NCBI RefSeq assembly: GCF_009867135.1
Contig: NZ_CP047226.1
Coordinates: 2,170,001 to 2,234,000, forward strand
Direction: 5' to 3'
Source of the DNA: Moraxella osloensis
GTDB taxonomy: Bacteria; Pseudomonadota; Gammaproteobacteria; Pseudomonadales; Moraxellaceae
Length of the DNA stretch: 64,000 nt
The translations under genes were made by a program, and so were the position numbers. Of this stretch, positions 8,860-17,277 are shown one piece after another. The stretch's first letter is position 1, and every line of letters begins with the position of its first letter. The notes under the pieces are model-generated. The model was not told the DNA's origin, searched no databases, and saw only the letters and a program-made list of their open reading frames with translations.

Positions 8860-9225
8860 ATGTACGACTCTGTATTTCAAGACATCAAAACCCATATCGT
8901 TAGCTTCACAGGCTTAGAGCGAGATGCCCTACATATTTACGTTGGTATTGGCGTATTTCTTGTCACAAGTCTACTTTTCAAAAATCACCGCTACCGTTGG
9001 CTTATCGCCTTATTTGCGGTGATTGCTGCTGCCAGCATGGGTGAAGTGTTAGACAGACATGACCAGCTTATAATTGACAAGCACTGGTACTGGCAAGGCA
9101 GTGTGCATGATATCGTAAACACCTGCTTTTTCCCCACCCTTTTTGCCTTGATACTCACCTTTACCCATTTTTTTGAGCGAAACTTTGAGCGAAATATTGC
9201 CCAAGCTCATTGTTCAAAACGTTAA
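8860..9225 (+). CDS. Small membrane protein of unknown function
   Basis: A 121-residue protein with about three hydrophobic segments: YVGIGVFLVTSLLF (31-44), WLIALFAVIAAASMG (47-62) and NTCFFPTLFALILTFTHFF (about 90-109). A conserved-looking polar stretch lies between them (GEVLDRHDQ, then GSVHDIVNT). That pattern is vaguely similar to VanZ-like membrane proteins, but I do not assign it to that family. It stands alone, 139 bases behind the PLD/J gene and upstream of the repeat array before dapC. Confidence 0.6.
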   Translation: MYDSVFQDIKTHIVSFTGLERDALHIYVGIGVFLVTSLLFKNHRYRWLIALFAVIAAASMGEVLDRHDQLIIDKHWYWQGSVHDIVNTCFFPTLFALILTFTHFFERNFERNIAQAHCSKR

Positions 9226-9305
9226 TTGTCTATCAACTTTTAGCAAACTTTTGGTTCAATCTTGGCAAACTCAGCGATTCGGGGTAAAGTAACCTCATTT
9301 TTCAC

Positions 9306-9389
9306 AGTATTGTTAACATCCCAGTATTTTTAAAATTAGAGTGTTTTTAAAATCCCGGTACTTTTAAAATCACAGTATTTTAAAATTAG
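9306..9389. repeat. Five tandem 17-bp degenerate repeats upstream of dapC
   Basis: Units start at 9306, 9323, 9340, 9357 and 9374 and follow the pattern AGTATTTTTAAAATYMS. The first is the most diverged (AGTATTGTTAACATCCC) and the last is one base shorter. The array ends 13 bases before the first possible dapC start, so it is transcribed or lies in the promoter. Function unknown. Confidence 0.8.
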
Positions 9390-9402
9390 CTCTCTCGCAT
9401 AT

Positions 9403-10629
9403 ATGGACAGCCAACCCCTTATGAATCCGCAATTACAGCTTTTGCATCCTTATCCGTTTGCCAAGATGGCAACCTTGCTACAAGGCATCACCCCAAACCC
9501 AGACTATACCCCGATTAAACTGGGTATCGGTGAGCCGCAGCACACGCCGCCACAGTTTGTGTTAGACGTCATCAAAGACAATTTGGCTAAAATCCAAAAT
9601 TACCCCACCACCAACGGTTTGCCCGAGCTGCGCCAAGCGATTGCCGATTGGGTACAGCGCCGTTTTCAGGTCAAACAATTAAATGCCGATACCCAAGTGC
9701 TACCGGTGATGGGTACACGGGAGGCGCTATTTAGTTTTGTGCAAGCGGCGTTTAACCGTGAGGATAGCAAACGACCTTACGTGGTGATGCCCAATCCGTT
9801 TTATCAGATTTATGAAGGGGCGACGCTGCTCGCTGGTGGACAGCCGTATTTTGTCAATTGTACCGCCGACAATAACTTTGTCGGGGACTATGACAGTGTG
9901 CCAAGCGAGGTTTGGGAAAAGACTCAACTGGTCTTTGTGTGTAGTCCAAACAACCCAACTGGCTCGGTGATGGATATGGCGCAGTGGCAACGTCTGGTTG
10001 AGCTAGCGGATAAATACGGGTTTATCCTAGCCAGTGACGAGTGCTACAGTGAGCTATATTTTGACGTACCACCAATTGGACTACTTGACGTCTGCGCCAA
10101 ACTCGGACGCGATGATTTTGCCAATTGCGTGGTGTTTCATTCGTTGTCAAAACGCTCCAATCTACCTGGCATGCGCTCAGGATTTGTGGCAGGCGATGCC
10201 AAGTTACTAGCGCCGTATGCCCAGTACCGCACTTATCAAGGCTGCGCGATGCCGATTCATCATCAGCTGGCTTCGATTACCGCGTGGCAAGATGAAGCTC
10301 ATGTGGCAGAAAACCGCAAACTATATCGCCAAAAGTTTGATTTGTGGATGGACAAGCTGTCAGACAAATTACCGCTACGCCGTCCTGATGCCGGTTTTTA
10401 TTTTTGGTTGCCGGTACAAGATGATGAGCAGTTTGTTAAAGTGATTTATGAACAGCTAAATATCCATGCGCTTGCAGGGCGTTACCTGTCTCGTGATACG
10501 CCCCCATACCAAAAGAACAGCGGTAACGCTGGCAAAAACCATGTGCGCATGGCATTGGTTGCAGATATCGCACAAAGCAGCGAGGCGATTGATCGATTGC
10601 TGAGCTTAGACTTATCCAATTTGGTGTAA
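9403..10629 (+). CDS. dapC: Succinyldiaminopimelate transaminase
   Basis: A 408-residue class I/II PLP-dependent aminotransferase that best fits DapC. DapC transfers an amino group from glutamate to N-succinyl-2-amino-6-ketopimelate in lysine and meso-diaminopimelate synthesis. The N-terminus MNPQLQLLHPYPFAKMATLL and KLGIGEPQHTPP are typical of beta/gammaproteobacterial DapC. The PLP lysine is K250 in HSLSKRSNLPGMRSGF, and PNNPTG and DECYSELYFD are also seen. The family usually starts at MNP, so ATG 9421 is a realistic alternative to 9403; neither has a strong ribosome-binding site. A tandem repeat array lies directly upstream. Confidence 0.88.
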   Translation: MDSQPLMNPQLQLLHPYPFAKMATLLQGITPNPDYTPIKLGIGEPQHTPPQFVLDVIKDNLAKIQNYPTTNGLPELRQAIADWVQRRFQVKQLNADTQVLPVMGTREALFSFVQAAFNREDSKRPYVVMPNPFYQIYEGATLLAGGQPYFVNCTADNNFVGDYDSVPSEVWEKTQLVFVCSPNNPTGSVMDMAQWQRLVELADKYGFILASDECYSELYFDVPPIGLLDVCAKLGRDDFANCVVFHSLSKRSNLPGMRSGFVAGDAKLLAPYAQYRTYQGCAMPIHHQLASITAWQDEAHVAENRKLYRQKFDLWMDKLSDKLPLRRPDAGFYFWLPVQDDEQFVKVIYEQLNIHALAGRYLSRDTPPYQKNSGNAGKNHVRMALVADIAQSSEAIDRLLSLDLSNLV

Positions 10630-10637
10630 TTTTTCAT

Positions 10638-10672
10638 AAAAAAAGTGATGGCTAGCTACCATCACTTTTTTT
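10638..10672. terminator. Bidirectional terminator between dapC and the patatin gene
   Basis: A perfect stem AGTGATGG/CCATCACT with a short CTAGCTA-type loop, flanked by an A-run on one side and a T-run on the other. It can end both dapC (plus) and the convergent lipase gene (minus). Confidence 0.85.
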
Positions 10673-10705
10673 GACTTTTTGTAAGCATTCAGCGTGGAAC
10701 GACTG

Positions 10706-12115
10706 CTAGTCTTCAAGATTTTTTAGCAGGGTACTGACCTGTGCCAAGCGTTTGCGTTTTTGGTGGATATCATGGCTAACAAAGATATCATCGGTTTCAG
10801 GTAGCATGAACCAATCTGGGTGGCGAAACGTGTTCTCAATATCTTGTAAACCACTTTCCCAGTGCTCTTGCATGGTCGAGGCGCTAAACTCATAGTCTTT
10901 ATAGCCACGCTCATAAGTCTTTTTGTGATAAATCAGATGAATCACGTTTTTGACACCGACTTCTGTCATTTCGCGGGCTTTATTGACGCACAGCTCTTCA
11001 ACTTTATCAACTTTAGCATCGTCATCGATGATTTCGAGTAACTCTTTGATAAGGCGCGTATAACGCAATTTTTGCGCCATAAAGTCAGTGACCATACGGG
11101 TTTTACTAGAATATTGGATGTCTTTGACGCGCTCGTCAATCTCCATCATATTCTCTGGCACCGTGCCCTTGGCATTCCACAAATCCACTTGGAAAATCAA
11201 TTGCTTGAGTTGCTCTTCATGGCTTAAGATTTCATTGAGCGGCGTATTGGACACCAATCCGCCATCCCAATAATACTCCCCATCAATCTCAACCGCTGGA
11301 AAACCTGGCGGCAGTGCGCCCGATGCGATGAAGTGATCGTAGTGCAGTTCTTCGTTTTCATTGCTAAAAATAGCAAAATTACCGTTACGCACATTGACCG
11401 CAGACACCGATACTTTCATCCGATTGACGTCATTGACCAGTTTTAAGTCACAATAACGCTCAAGGGTCTCGCGCAGCTTGTCGGTGGTATAATAGCTCAA
11501 GTGATTGGGGGTGGTGTCATACGGCACAAAATAACGCGGTTTAAAAAAGCCACGCTGTCCTTCAATCATGGTTTGCCAAGCCTCAGCGGTAGATTCCATC
11601 ACCCGCAGTTGCTGCTTTAAAAAGCCATTTTCAAATATCCACGGCATAAAATGGCTTACCATGTCAATCTTGCTAAGTTTATCTAGCTCGTTGGCCGTTT
11701 GCCGGTAAACATTCATCCCTGCAGGGGTGTAATTACGATGGGTGATGGTGTTCCAAAACCCTTGCAGCGCCGCCAAGCGGTTCTCTGGACGGTTACCTGC
11801 GATGATGGCGGTATTGAGCGCGCCGATTGAAATACCTGAGATACGGTCAATTTTGATGCCTTGTTTATGCAGGCCTTCATAAATCCCTGCTTGGTAGGCA
11901 CCGAGCGCACCGCCACCTTGGAGCAGCAACGACACGCTATCATATTGTTTAACCAATTCTTTGAGCGGTGGCGTGCCTTGTGGGGTGGGTTGATTGGGGT
12001 TTGGGTTTGGTGGCTCTATCGCCTTGAGCGGTGATAAATTATCAGGTGATGGCTTAATATCAGGTGATGGCTTGGATGGTTGCGCAGGTGTGGGGATGGT
12101 TTTTCTAGTTGACAT
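10706..12115 (-). CDS. Patatin-like phospholipase family protein
   Basis: A 469-residue serine acyl hydrolase. After a proline-rich low-complexity leader (1-50) come the patatin elements: oxyanion-hole GGGALG (67-72), nucleophile elbow GISIG with S96, and the catalytic aspartate in DGG (284-286). The C-terminal third (about 300-440) resembles the DUF3734 region found in bacterial patatin-like proteins. Substrates are probably membrane phospholipids or lipid esters. No signal peptide is evident, so it is likely cytoplasmic or peripheral. It converges with dapC on a shared terminator and is divergent from feoA. Confidence 0.88.
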   Translation of the reverse strand: MSTRKTIPTPAQPSKPSPDIKPSPDNLSPLKAIEPPNPNPNQPTPQGTPPLKELVKQYDSVSLLLQGGGALGAYQAGIYEGLHKQGIKIDRISGISIGALNTAIIAGNRPENRLAALQGFWNTITHRNYTPAGMNVYRQTANELDKLSKIDMVSHFMPWIFENGFLKQQLRVMESTAEAWQTMIEGQRGFFKPRYFVPYDTTPNHLSYYTTDKLRETLERYCDLKLVNDVNRMKVSVSAVNVRNGNFAIFSNENEELHYDHFIASGALPPGFPAVEIDGEYYWDGGLVSNTPLNEILSHEEQLKQLIFQVDLWNAKGTVPENMMEIDERVKDIQYSSKTRMVTDFMAQKLRYTRLIKELLEIIDDDAKVDKVEELCVNKAREMTEVGVKNVIHLIYHKKTYERGYKDYEFSASTMQEHWESGLQDIENTFRHPDWFMLPETDDIFVSHDIHQKRKRLAQVSTLLKNLED

Positions 12116-12499
12116 AATAATCTCATCATCCGTAAGTATAGTGGTTTTTATCTAGTATAGAATATATATCACTCAAGTATTGTAGCAAGATTTTATAGCG
12201 ACAAAATGATATATGCGTGACTTTTTTGAGGGTTTTGTCATTCATGAACCTTTGATTAAACATCAACATTGTTGCTTAAATATCTATGTTGTATCAAGGT
12301 TAATACGCGCAATTTTTAAAAAAACTCAATGCTATATTAAAAAAATTGAATCGCCCCTTGATTTTTTAAGACGTTAGCATAATAATAATTATCACTAAAA
12401 GATAATGTCTCTCATTTATACTTTAGTTCGTATTTACTCGCTTTCATTGAGTGCTTTATTTTCTATTTTAAAGCTAAACCGTTCGCGAAAGGCAGCAAG
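12116..12499. other. Intergenic region between the patatin gene and feoA
   Basis: 384 bases between divergent genes; it holds their promoters. The feoA side is AT-rich with a Fur-like sequence at 12378-12396. No other structure is recognised. Confidence 0.5.
12378..12396 (+). promoter_or_regulatory. Candidate Fur box upstream of feoA
   Basis: CATAATAATAATTATCACT matches the hexamer model GATAAT-GATAAT-C-ATTATC at about 13 of 19 positions, strongest in the first two hexamers. A further GATAAT lies at 12401-12406. Iron-dependent Fur repression of feo operons is established in gammaproteobacteria; its use here is inferred. Confidence 0.45.
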
Positions 12500-12820
12500 A
12501 TGACCGTATTGACATTTTCTAATGACATGGCACCGGTGCCAGAGTCAATCTCCCCAAGAGCAGCGGCTCAGCCTTTGTTAGACCTGCCAAAACACACTAT
12601 CGCTTATGTGGAAGAAGTCATTGCCAATCCTGCATTTGGTTTGCAAGACAACTTAGTGAGCCGCCGCCTGCATGATTTGGGATTTTTGCCAAATACGGCG
12701 ATTAAAATCGTGGCAAAAGGCTTGTTTGGGCGTCCCCCCTTTGCTATTCAATTAGCAGGTGGTGCGCAGTTTAGTTTACGCCGTGATGAGCTCGCTAAGA
12801 TTAAGTGCCGTAGGGTGTAA
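12500..12820 (+). CDS. feoA: Ferrous iron transport protein A
   Basis: A 106-residue cytosolic protein with a FeoA SH3-like domain in the C-terminal 75 residues (SRRLHDLGFLPNTAIKIVAK, then FAIQLAGGAQFSLRRDEL). FeoA assists FeoB-mediated Fe2+ uptake. It carries an N-terminal extension of about 30 residues. The start is preceded by GAAAGGCAGCAAG, a usable ribosome-binding site. A terminator-like hairpin separates it from feoB. Confidence 0.93.
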   Translation: MTVLTFSNDMAPVPESISPRAAAQPLLDLPKHTIAYVEEVIANPAFGLQDNLVSRRLHDLGFLPNTAIKIVAKGLFGRPPFAIQLAGGAQFSLRRDELAKIKCRRV

Positions 12821-12850
12821 CGATTTTTGTCACTGTTTAATAGATGGCAG

Positions 12851-12886
12851 GCGTAGCTGATGAGTGGCTACGCTTTTTGTTTTTTT
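12851..12886 (+). terminator. Terminator-like hairpin between feoA and feoB
   Basis: A GCGTAGC/GGCTACGC stem is followed by TTTTTGTTTTTTT. It stands in the 99-base gap between feoA and feoB. It would terminate part of the feoA transcript and reduce feoB expression unless read through. Confidence 0.75.
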
Positions 12887-12919
12887 AGGGTATAGATAGT
12901 ATTGAGTTAGAGGGTTATT

Positions 12920-14809
12920 ATGGCAATCACGTTGGCATTGGTCGGGGCACCAAACTGCGGTAAAACGGCTACCTTTAATGCCTTGACGGGGGCAAAGGCA
13001 AAAATTGCCAATTACTCTGGCGTCACAGTGGACAAAAAATTTGCCACGTGGTTGGGCAATCCAGCGGTCACTATCTTAGATTTACCCGGTACTTATAGTT
13101 TGCGCACCACCAGTCCTGATGAGCAAGTCACCCGTGAGGTATTGCTCGGTCAACAGGCGGGTGAAAAACCGCTTGATGGCATTATCGCGATCGCCGATGC
13201 GACGAATTTGCGTCTGAGTTTGCGGATGCTACTGGAGCTCAAACAACTGGGCTTGCCCATGATGGTCGCGCTCAATTTATCCGATGTCGCGGCTTCACGC
13301 GGTGTGGTGATTGATGAGGATGCGCTAGCCGAAGTCTTGGGTATGCCCGTGGTCAAAACCATTGCCATCAAACGTGACGGCACTGCCAAATTGCACCAAC
13401 TACTCGGTGAGTTTGTGGCGCAGCAAGCCAACCAATCCGCTATCGCGCTGCGTAACGCGCAATATTTTACCCAAGTCGCTGACACCATTGATAACTTAGA
13501 TGCCACTGTCTTATACCATGAAGCCGACTCGATTATTGCCCATGCGGTACGCGAAAAAGGCGCCCTACCCAATTGGCATGAGCGTTTAGACAGTCTGTTA
13601 TTGCACCCATTTTGGGGCATGGTGATTTTGCTGATTGTGCTGTTTGTGATGTTCCAAGCGGTGTATTCATGGGCTGCCCCGTTGATGGATGGCTTAGATA
13701 GCCTAGTCAATACGCTAGGGACTTGGATTACCGCTCAGTTAGGTTCTGGATTGTTACAAAGTCTATTGGTGGATGGCGTGCTTGCGGGTGTCGGCGGGGT
13801 GATTGTTTTTTTGCCGCAGATTACAATTCTGTTTTTATTTATTTTGGTGTTAGAAGATTCGGGTTATTTGCCACGTGCGGCTTTTTTGCTGGATAATTTA
13901 TTGGCAAAAACAGGCTTGTCAGGTCGGGCGTTTATCCCGCTGCTTTCAAGTTTTGCCTGTGCTGTCCCTTCGGTCATGGCGACTCGCACCATTCCCAATG
14001 CCCGAGAGCGCCTTGTCACCATGGCACTGGCACCGATGTTGACCTGTTCAGCACGCTTGCCGATTTATGCATTAATCATCGCCGCCGTGATTCCCGATAC
14101 CAAAGTATTGGGGCTGTTTAATCTTCAAGGTCTAACTTTGTTTGCGCTCTATCTTGCTGGGATTATATCGGCGGCTTTGGTCGCCTTGGGGCTTAAATGG
14201 ATAGCTAAAGTACAAGGGCGCACGAGCTTGACGGCGCTGATGATGGAGTTACCGACTTATCGCTTGCCCAATGTGCGCCATATTGCGATTAGCCTTTGGG
14301 ATAAAGTTAAAGCGTTCTTGACACGTGCAGGTACGATTATTTTTTCGTTGTCCGTATTGTTATGGGTATTGGTGACTTTCCCAAAACCGCCTGCCAACGC
14401 CACAGGTCCTGCGATTGATTATAGTATTGCCGGTCATCTTGGGCATTGGATTCATCCGCTTTTCGCGCCGATTGGGTTTGATTGGCAAACCTGTATCGCC
14501 ATGATTCCTGGTATTGCTGCCCGTGAAGTGGTGGTCGCTGCGATGGGTACTGTGTATGCGGTGAGTGGTGATGAAGCAGCGGTGAGTGAAGGCTTAATCC
14601 CGATTATCCGCAATCATTGGGGACTCCCAACGGCGTTTGCGTTTTTGGCGTGGTATATCTATGCACCCATGTGTATGGCAACGATTGCCACCATCAAACG
14701 AGAGAGCAATTCAGGCAAATATACAGCAATGATTGTGGCATTTTTATTTGTATTGGCCTATATCGCAGCTTTTATTACTTATCGTGTGACAGATATACTC
14801 GTTAATTAA
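12920..14809 (+). CDS. feoB: Ferrous iron transporter FeoB
   Basis: A 629-residue inner-membrane Fe2+ transporter with an N-terminal GTPase domain. Motifs are G1 GAPNCGKT (9-16), G3 DLPGTYSL and G4 NLSD. The two Gate regions follow (LEDSGYLPRAAFLLD, then SCARLPIYA with its conserved Cys; the C-terminal half has FLTRAGTII and PGIAAREVVVAAMGT). It is shorter than E. coli FeoB (about 770 residues), like many gammaproteobacterial forms. ATG 12920 is 99 bases behind feoA; a small Cys-rich protein follows 19 bases later. Confidence 0.96.
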   Translation: MAITLALVGAPNCGKTATFNALTGAKAKIANYSGVTVDKKFATWLGNPAVTILDLPGTYSLRTTSPDEQVTREVLLGQQAGEKPLDGIIAIADATNLRLSLRMLLELKQLGLPMMVALNLSDVAASRGVVIDEDALAEVLGMPVVKTIAIKRDGTAKLHQLLGEFVAQQANQSAIALRNAQYFTQVADTIDNLDATVLYHEADSIIAHAVREKGALPNWHERLDSLLLHPFWGMVILLIVLFVMFQAVYSWAAPLMDGLDSLVNTLGTWITAQLGSGLLQSLLVDGVLAGVGGVIVFLPQITILFLFILVLEDSGYLPRAAFLLDNLLAKTGLSGRAFIPLLSSFACAVPSVMATRTIPNARERLVTMALAPMLTCSARLPIYALIIAAVIPDTKVLGLFNLQGLTLFALYLAGIISAALVALGLKWIAKVQGRTSLTALMMELPTYRLPNVRHIAISLWDKVKAFLTRAGTIIFSLSVLLWVLVTFPKPPANATGPAIDYSIAGHLGHWIHPLFAPIGFDWQTCIAMIPGIAAREVVVAAMGTVYAVSGDEAAVSEGLIPIIRNHWGLPTAFAFLAWYIYAPMCMATIATIKRESNSGKYTAMIVAFLFVLAYIAAFITYRVTDILVN

Positions 14810-14828
14810 TTGATTGGAAGGAGTCACT

Positions 14829-14963
14829 ATGAACGCGCAAATGCAAACTTTTATCGTGATGTTGATGGTATTGATGGCGCTAATATATGTCGCAATCAAA
14901 GCCAAAAAGCGCTTAACTAGCAAAAATAATAGTTGCGGCGGCTGCGGTAAATGCGGTCATTGA
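14829..14963 (+). CDS. FeoB-associated Cys-rich membrane protein
   Basis: A 44-residue protein, MNAQMQTFIVMLMVLMALIY as its start. One membrane helix (about 7-23) is followed by a basic stretch (KAKKRLTSKNN) and a C-terminal SCGGCGKCGH with three cysteines. This architecture is that of the FeoB-associated Cys-rich protein family, often replacing FeoC. GGAAGGAG lies ahead of the ATG, and the gene is 19 bases behind feoB. A role in FeoB assembly or iron handling is inferred from the context. Confidence 0.82.
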   Translation: MNAQMQTFIVMLMVLMALIYVAIKAKKRLTSKNNSCGGCGKCGH

Positions 14964-15071
14964 TTGAAGATTATAACCTTTGTTTAGAACTTAGATAGTT
15001 AGGGCATATACGCTACGCCCGTCTTTTTAGCTAACAATTTGCCGTTTAAAATTTACTGTTTAAATGGACAC

Positions 15072-15632
15072 TTAATCGCCCAAATGCACGTATTTAGCAA
15101 TCACTTGCTGATGGATGGGAAAATTACCCAGCGTTGCCCCTGCTTTACGGTCAGCAAAATAATGTTGCAGCGTTTCAATGACATTTTGGAACGCCAAGTC
15201 TTGCCAAGGGATATCTTCTTCGGCAAACAACGCACATTCTAGGCTCTCGATGCCCACGCCAAATTTGCCATCTTTGAGCGAGCCGATAAATATCATATGA
15301 ATCTGTCCGATATCGGGTATGTCGTATAGACAATATAGCGCTAACCCACTGCCGATGGCTTCGGCTTCTTCAAAGCACTCACGATTACCGCCATCTTTCA
15401 TGGTCTCGCCAAGCTCCATAAAGCCTGCAGGCAACGTCCAATAACCATGCCGCGGTTCAATCGCGCGGCGACAGAGCAAAACTTTATCTTCATGGATGAG
15501 TAAACAGCCATTGATAACTTTGGGATTTTCGTAATGGATGTAGCCACAAGACGGGCACACAATGCGCGGCAGACTGTCCATCGGCGGGATTTTGGTTTCG
15601 GCTAGATGACCACATTGCAGGCAGTAAGGCAT
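15072..15632 (-). CDS. Nudix hydrolase with N-terminal zinc ribbon
   Basis: A 186-residue protein. The N-terminus has two CxxC pairs (CLQCG at 4-8 and CPSCGYIHYENPKVI near 26), typical of the zinc ribbon in NudC-like Nudix enzymes. The Nudix box is GFMELGETMKDGGNRECFEE, fitting Gx5Ex7REUxEE. It probably hydrolyses a nucleoside-diphosphate derivative; the exact substrate is unknown. It converges with the feo locus. Confidence 0.85.
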   Translation of the reverse strand: MPYCLQCGHLAETKIPPMDSLPRIVCPSCGYIHYENPKVINGCLLIHEDKVLLCRRAIEPRHGYWTLPAGFMELGETMKDGGNRECFEEAEAIGSGLALYCLYDIPDIGQIHMIFIGSLKDGKFGVGIESLECALFAEEDIPWQDLAFQNVIETLQHYFADRKAGATLGNFPIHQQVIAKYVHLGD

Positions 15633-15737
15633 GGTATTTTCCTATTATTTTTATGTTTTGTGAGGTGAAAGTCGTTTTAAGTATGGTAGCATTGATTGCA
15701 GGTTTTTACATGATTAAAATGATTTGAGCAGCCGATT

Positions 15738-16030
15738 ATGAAAAAGTTTAGCTTAGTGTTTAGCTGGGTATTAAGTTTGGGATTATTAGCAGGTTGTAAC
15801 GCGCTGCATACCCAGTCTAGTATGCAAAAACCTGTCTCAGTTATGCCAGCTTTACCGCTTGATAGTGATAAAGACGGTGTGGATGATAAAAACGACCAAT
15901 GTATGAATACACCTCTAAACGTGATAGTTGATAGTGTTGGTTGTCCTTTAGAATACAATTTGCCAAGTGAAAGCATGTTTGAATTTCGAGTTTTTTTTGA
16001 TAAAAACTCTGCCGCAATAAAACCTATGTA
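15738..16030 (+). pseudogene. OmpA-family lipoprotein gene, 5' part (split by insertion)
   Basis: Codons 1 to 98 of an OmpA-like lipoprotein. The signal peptide MKKFSLVFSWVLSLGLLAGC has a lipobox LLAGC. It is followed by a thrombospondin type-3-like calcium motif (LDSDKDGVDDKNDQC) and a second cysteine pair partner (VGCPLE), as in OprF-like proteins. The frame is cut at a TA (16029-16030) by the IS630 copy; the apparent extension SKSCIIMNTT is IS sequence. The rest of the gene is at 23913-24281. Joined with one TA removed, the frame is intact and encodes 219 residues. Confidence 0.88.
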
Positions 16031-17010
16031 TAGTAAATCCTGTATTATAATGAACACAACTTAAACTTTCATAGATAGCACCATGCCAAACCTATACGAC
16101 CAAGACTTACGCAAACGCACCATAGCCTACTGGCAAGAAACAAATAACAAAAGCAAAACAGCTAGAATATTCGGCATCTGTCGCAACACGCTTAACAGTT
16201 GGATAGCCTTGTACCAGGACCAAGGCAATACCGAACCTAAGAAAGCACAACCAACGGGTGTAAAACACATCATAACTGACCTTGATAGTTTTGAACGATA
16301 TGTCAAAGCTAAACAATTTGACACCGCTAAACAGCTACGGGAACAATATTTAAAAGACCATCCCGATGTCAGTATATCCTACAATGCGTTTGTCGATACC
16401 CTACATCGTATCAACTGGACATTTAAAAAAAGACCTTCACCTACAAAGAATCAGACCCCGTAAAACAGCAAGGTTTTAGCGTATGTTTAGCTATCATGGC
16501 TTTTTGGTTTGGTCTGACCAACATCCTATTTATGGATGAAACAGGCTTTTACCAAAGACAAAGCTATCATCGTAGCTGGTCACCGGTTGGCACACCTTGC
16601 TATGCTAAAATGGATGCCAATAAAGGCAAACGCTTAAATCTTATTGGTGCAATGAGTATGGCTGAATTTAAACTGATTGCACCTGTGACCTTTGAAGGTG
16701 GGTGTAAGCGTGATACGGTAGAAAATTGGCTTCACACGCTTGGTCAATCTTTGCCTAAAGATGAACTCGACAGCTACCCACAGCGTTTTTTAATCATGGA
16801 TAATGCGCGCTTTCATCGGGGTGGTGATTTAAAACAGATTGCCGAAAAATACAACTTAACGTTACTGTACTTACCACCTTATTCTCCTGAGTTAAATCCT
16901 GTGGAGAATAAGTGGGCAGTGGTTAAGCAAAAGGTAAAACTCTCGATTAATGACTTCGATTCGCTTCATGATTGTGTTAAATACTGTTCAGTTTAATTTA
17001 AGGTTTACTA
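16031..17010 (+). mobile_element. IS630-family insertion sequence, copy 1
   Basis: 980 bp. The ends read TAGTAAATCC... and ...GGTTTACTA (inverted: TAGTAAACC), with TA on both sides as expected for this Tc1/mariner-related family. It is almost identical to the copy at 22933-23912; differences are seen at 16080-16082 (CAC versus GTG region) and near the right end (AAGG versus AGGG). Confidence 0.88.
16083..16996 (+). CDS. IS630 transposase, two frames joined by -1 frameshift (copy 1)
   Basis: The first frame (16083-16463, 126 residues) carries the helix-turn-helix (KSKTARIFGICRNTLNSWIA). The second frame (ending 16996) carries the DDE catalytic domain: FMDETGF, FLIMDNARFH and LPPYSPELNPVENKW. 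The frames overlap. A -1 slip on the A7G run at 16425-16432 gives FKKKTFTYKESDPVKQQGF, the usual linker of this family, so the protein is probably made by programmed frameshifting. Confidence 0.85.
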
Positions 17011-17244
17011 TAGTAAATCATTATGAGGTTCATGATTGATGAAGTCATCAAGCGTTTCTTTATCAGCTTTGCTTTGGTAATCGTGTTTGGCATAGCCCAA
17101 GTGATGGGTCATTTCAGCTTGCAGTGCCCGTTCAGCGAGTCGTTTAGTGAGTTGTTTTAAGATACCGTTTTCACCCAAGATTTGTTCGGGTGTTTGATAA
17201 TCTTTAAGTAATTCGTCAAGCAAAACTTCTGTTGAATCTTTCAT
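17011..17244 (-). pseudogene. IS256-family transposase, N-terminal remnant
   Basis: Minus-strand start MKDSTEVLLDELLKDYQTPE and the segment RLAERALQAEMTHHLGY are the N-terminus of a Mutator/IS256 transposase. It ends after about 78 residues at the IS630 right end (17010), so the catalytic DDE part is missing. Its own leader is cut by an IS4-family element at 17260-18648. The left end of this IS256 lies near 18690. Confidence 0.8.
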
Positions 17245-17277
17245 TGATATTTTCCTGTGCAATACTTCGCTAACAAA

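Noticed and set aside
5054-9225. Prophage or integrative element with integrase
   Set aside because: No integrase, phage structural gene or tRNA attachment site is present in this stretch.
8860-9225. VanZ-like glycopeptide resistance protein
   Set aside because: Only vague similarity in spacing of helices; no firm motif, so it is left as an unknown membrane protein.
9306-9389. Possible CRISPR array
   Set aside because: The 17-bp units are directly adjacent with no spacers, and no cas gene is nearby.
13150-13710. 186-codon minus-strand frame opposite feoB
   Set aside because: Mirror of the feoB coding sequence with no start signal or domain.
15001-15026. Terminator behind the feo locus
   Set aside because: The GGGC/GCCC stem is only 4 bp with a long loop, so it is too weak to list as a feature.
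17011-17027. Third IS630 end (TAGTAAATCATTATG) directly behind copy 1
   Set aside because: Only the first nine bases match the IS end, and it reads as the last codons of the IS256 remnant; probably chance plus the TA target.
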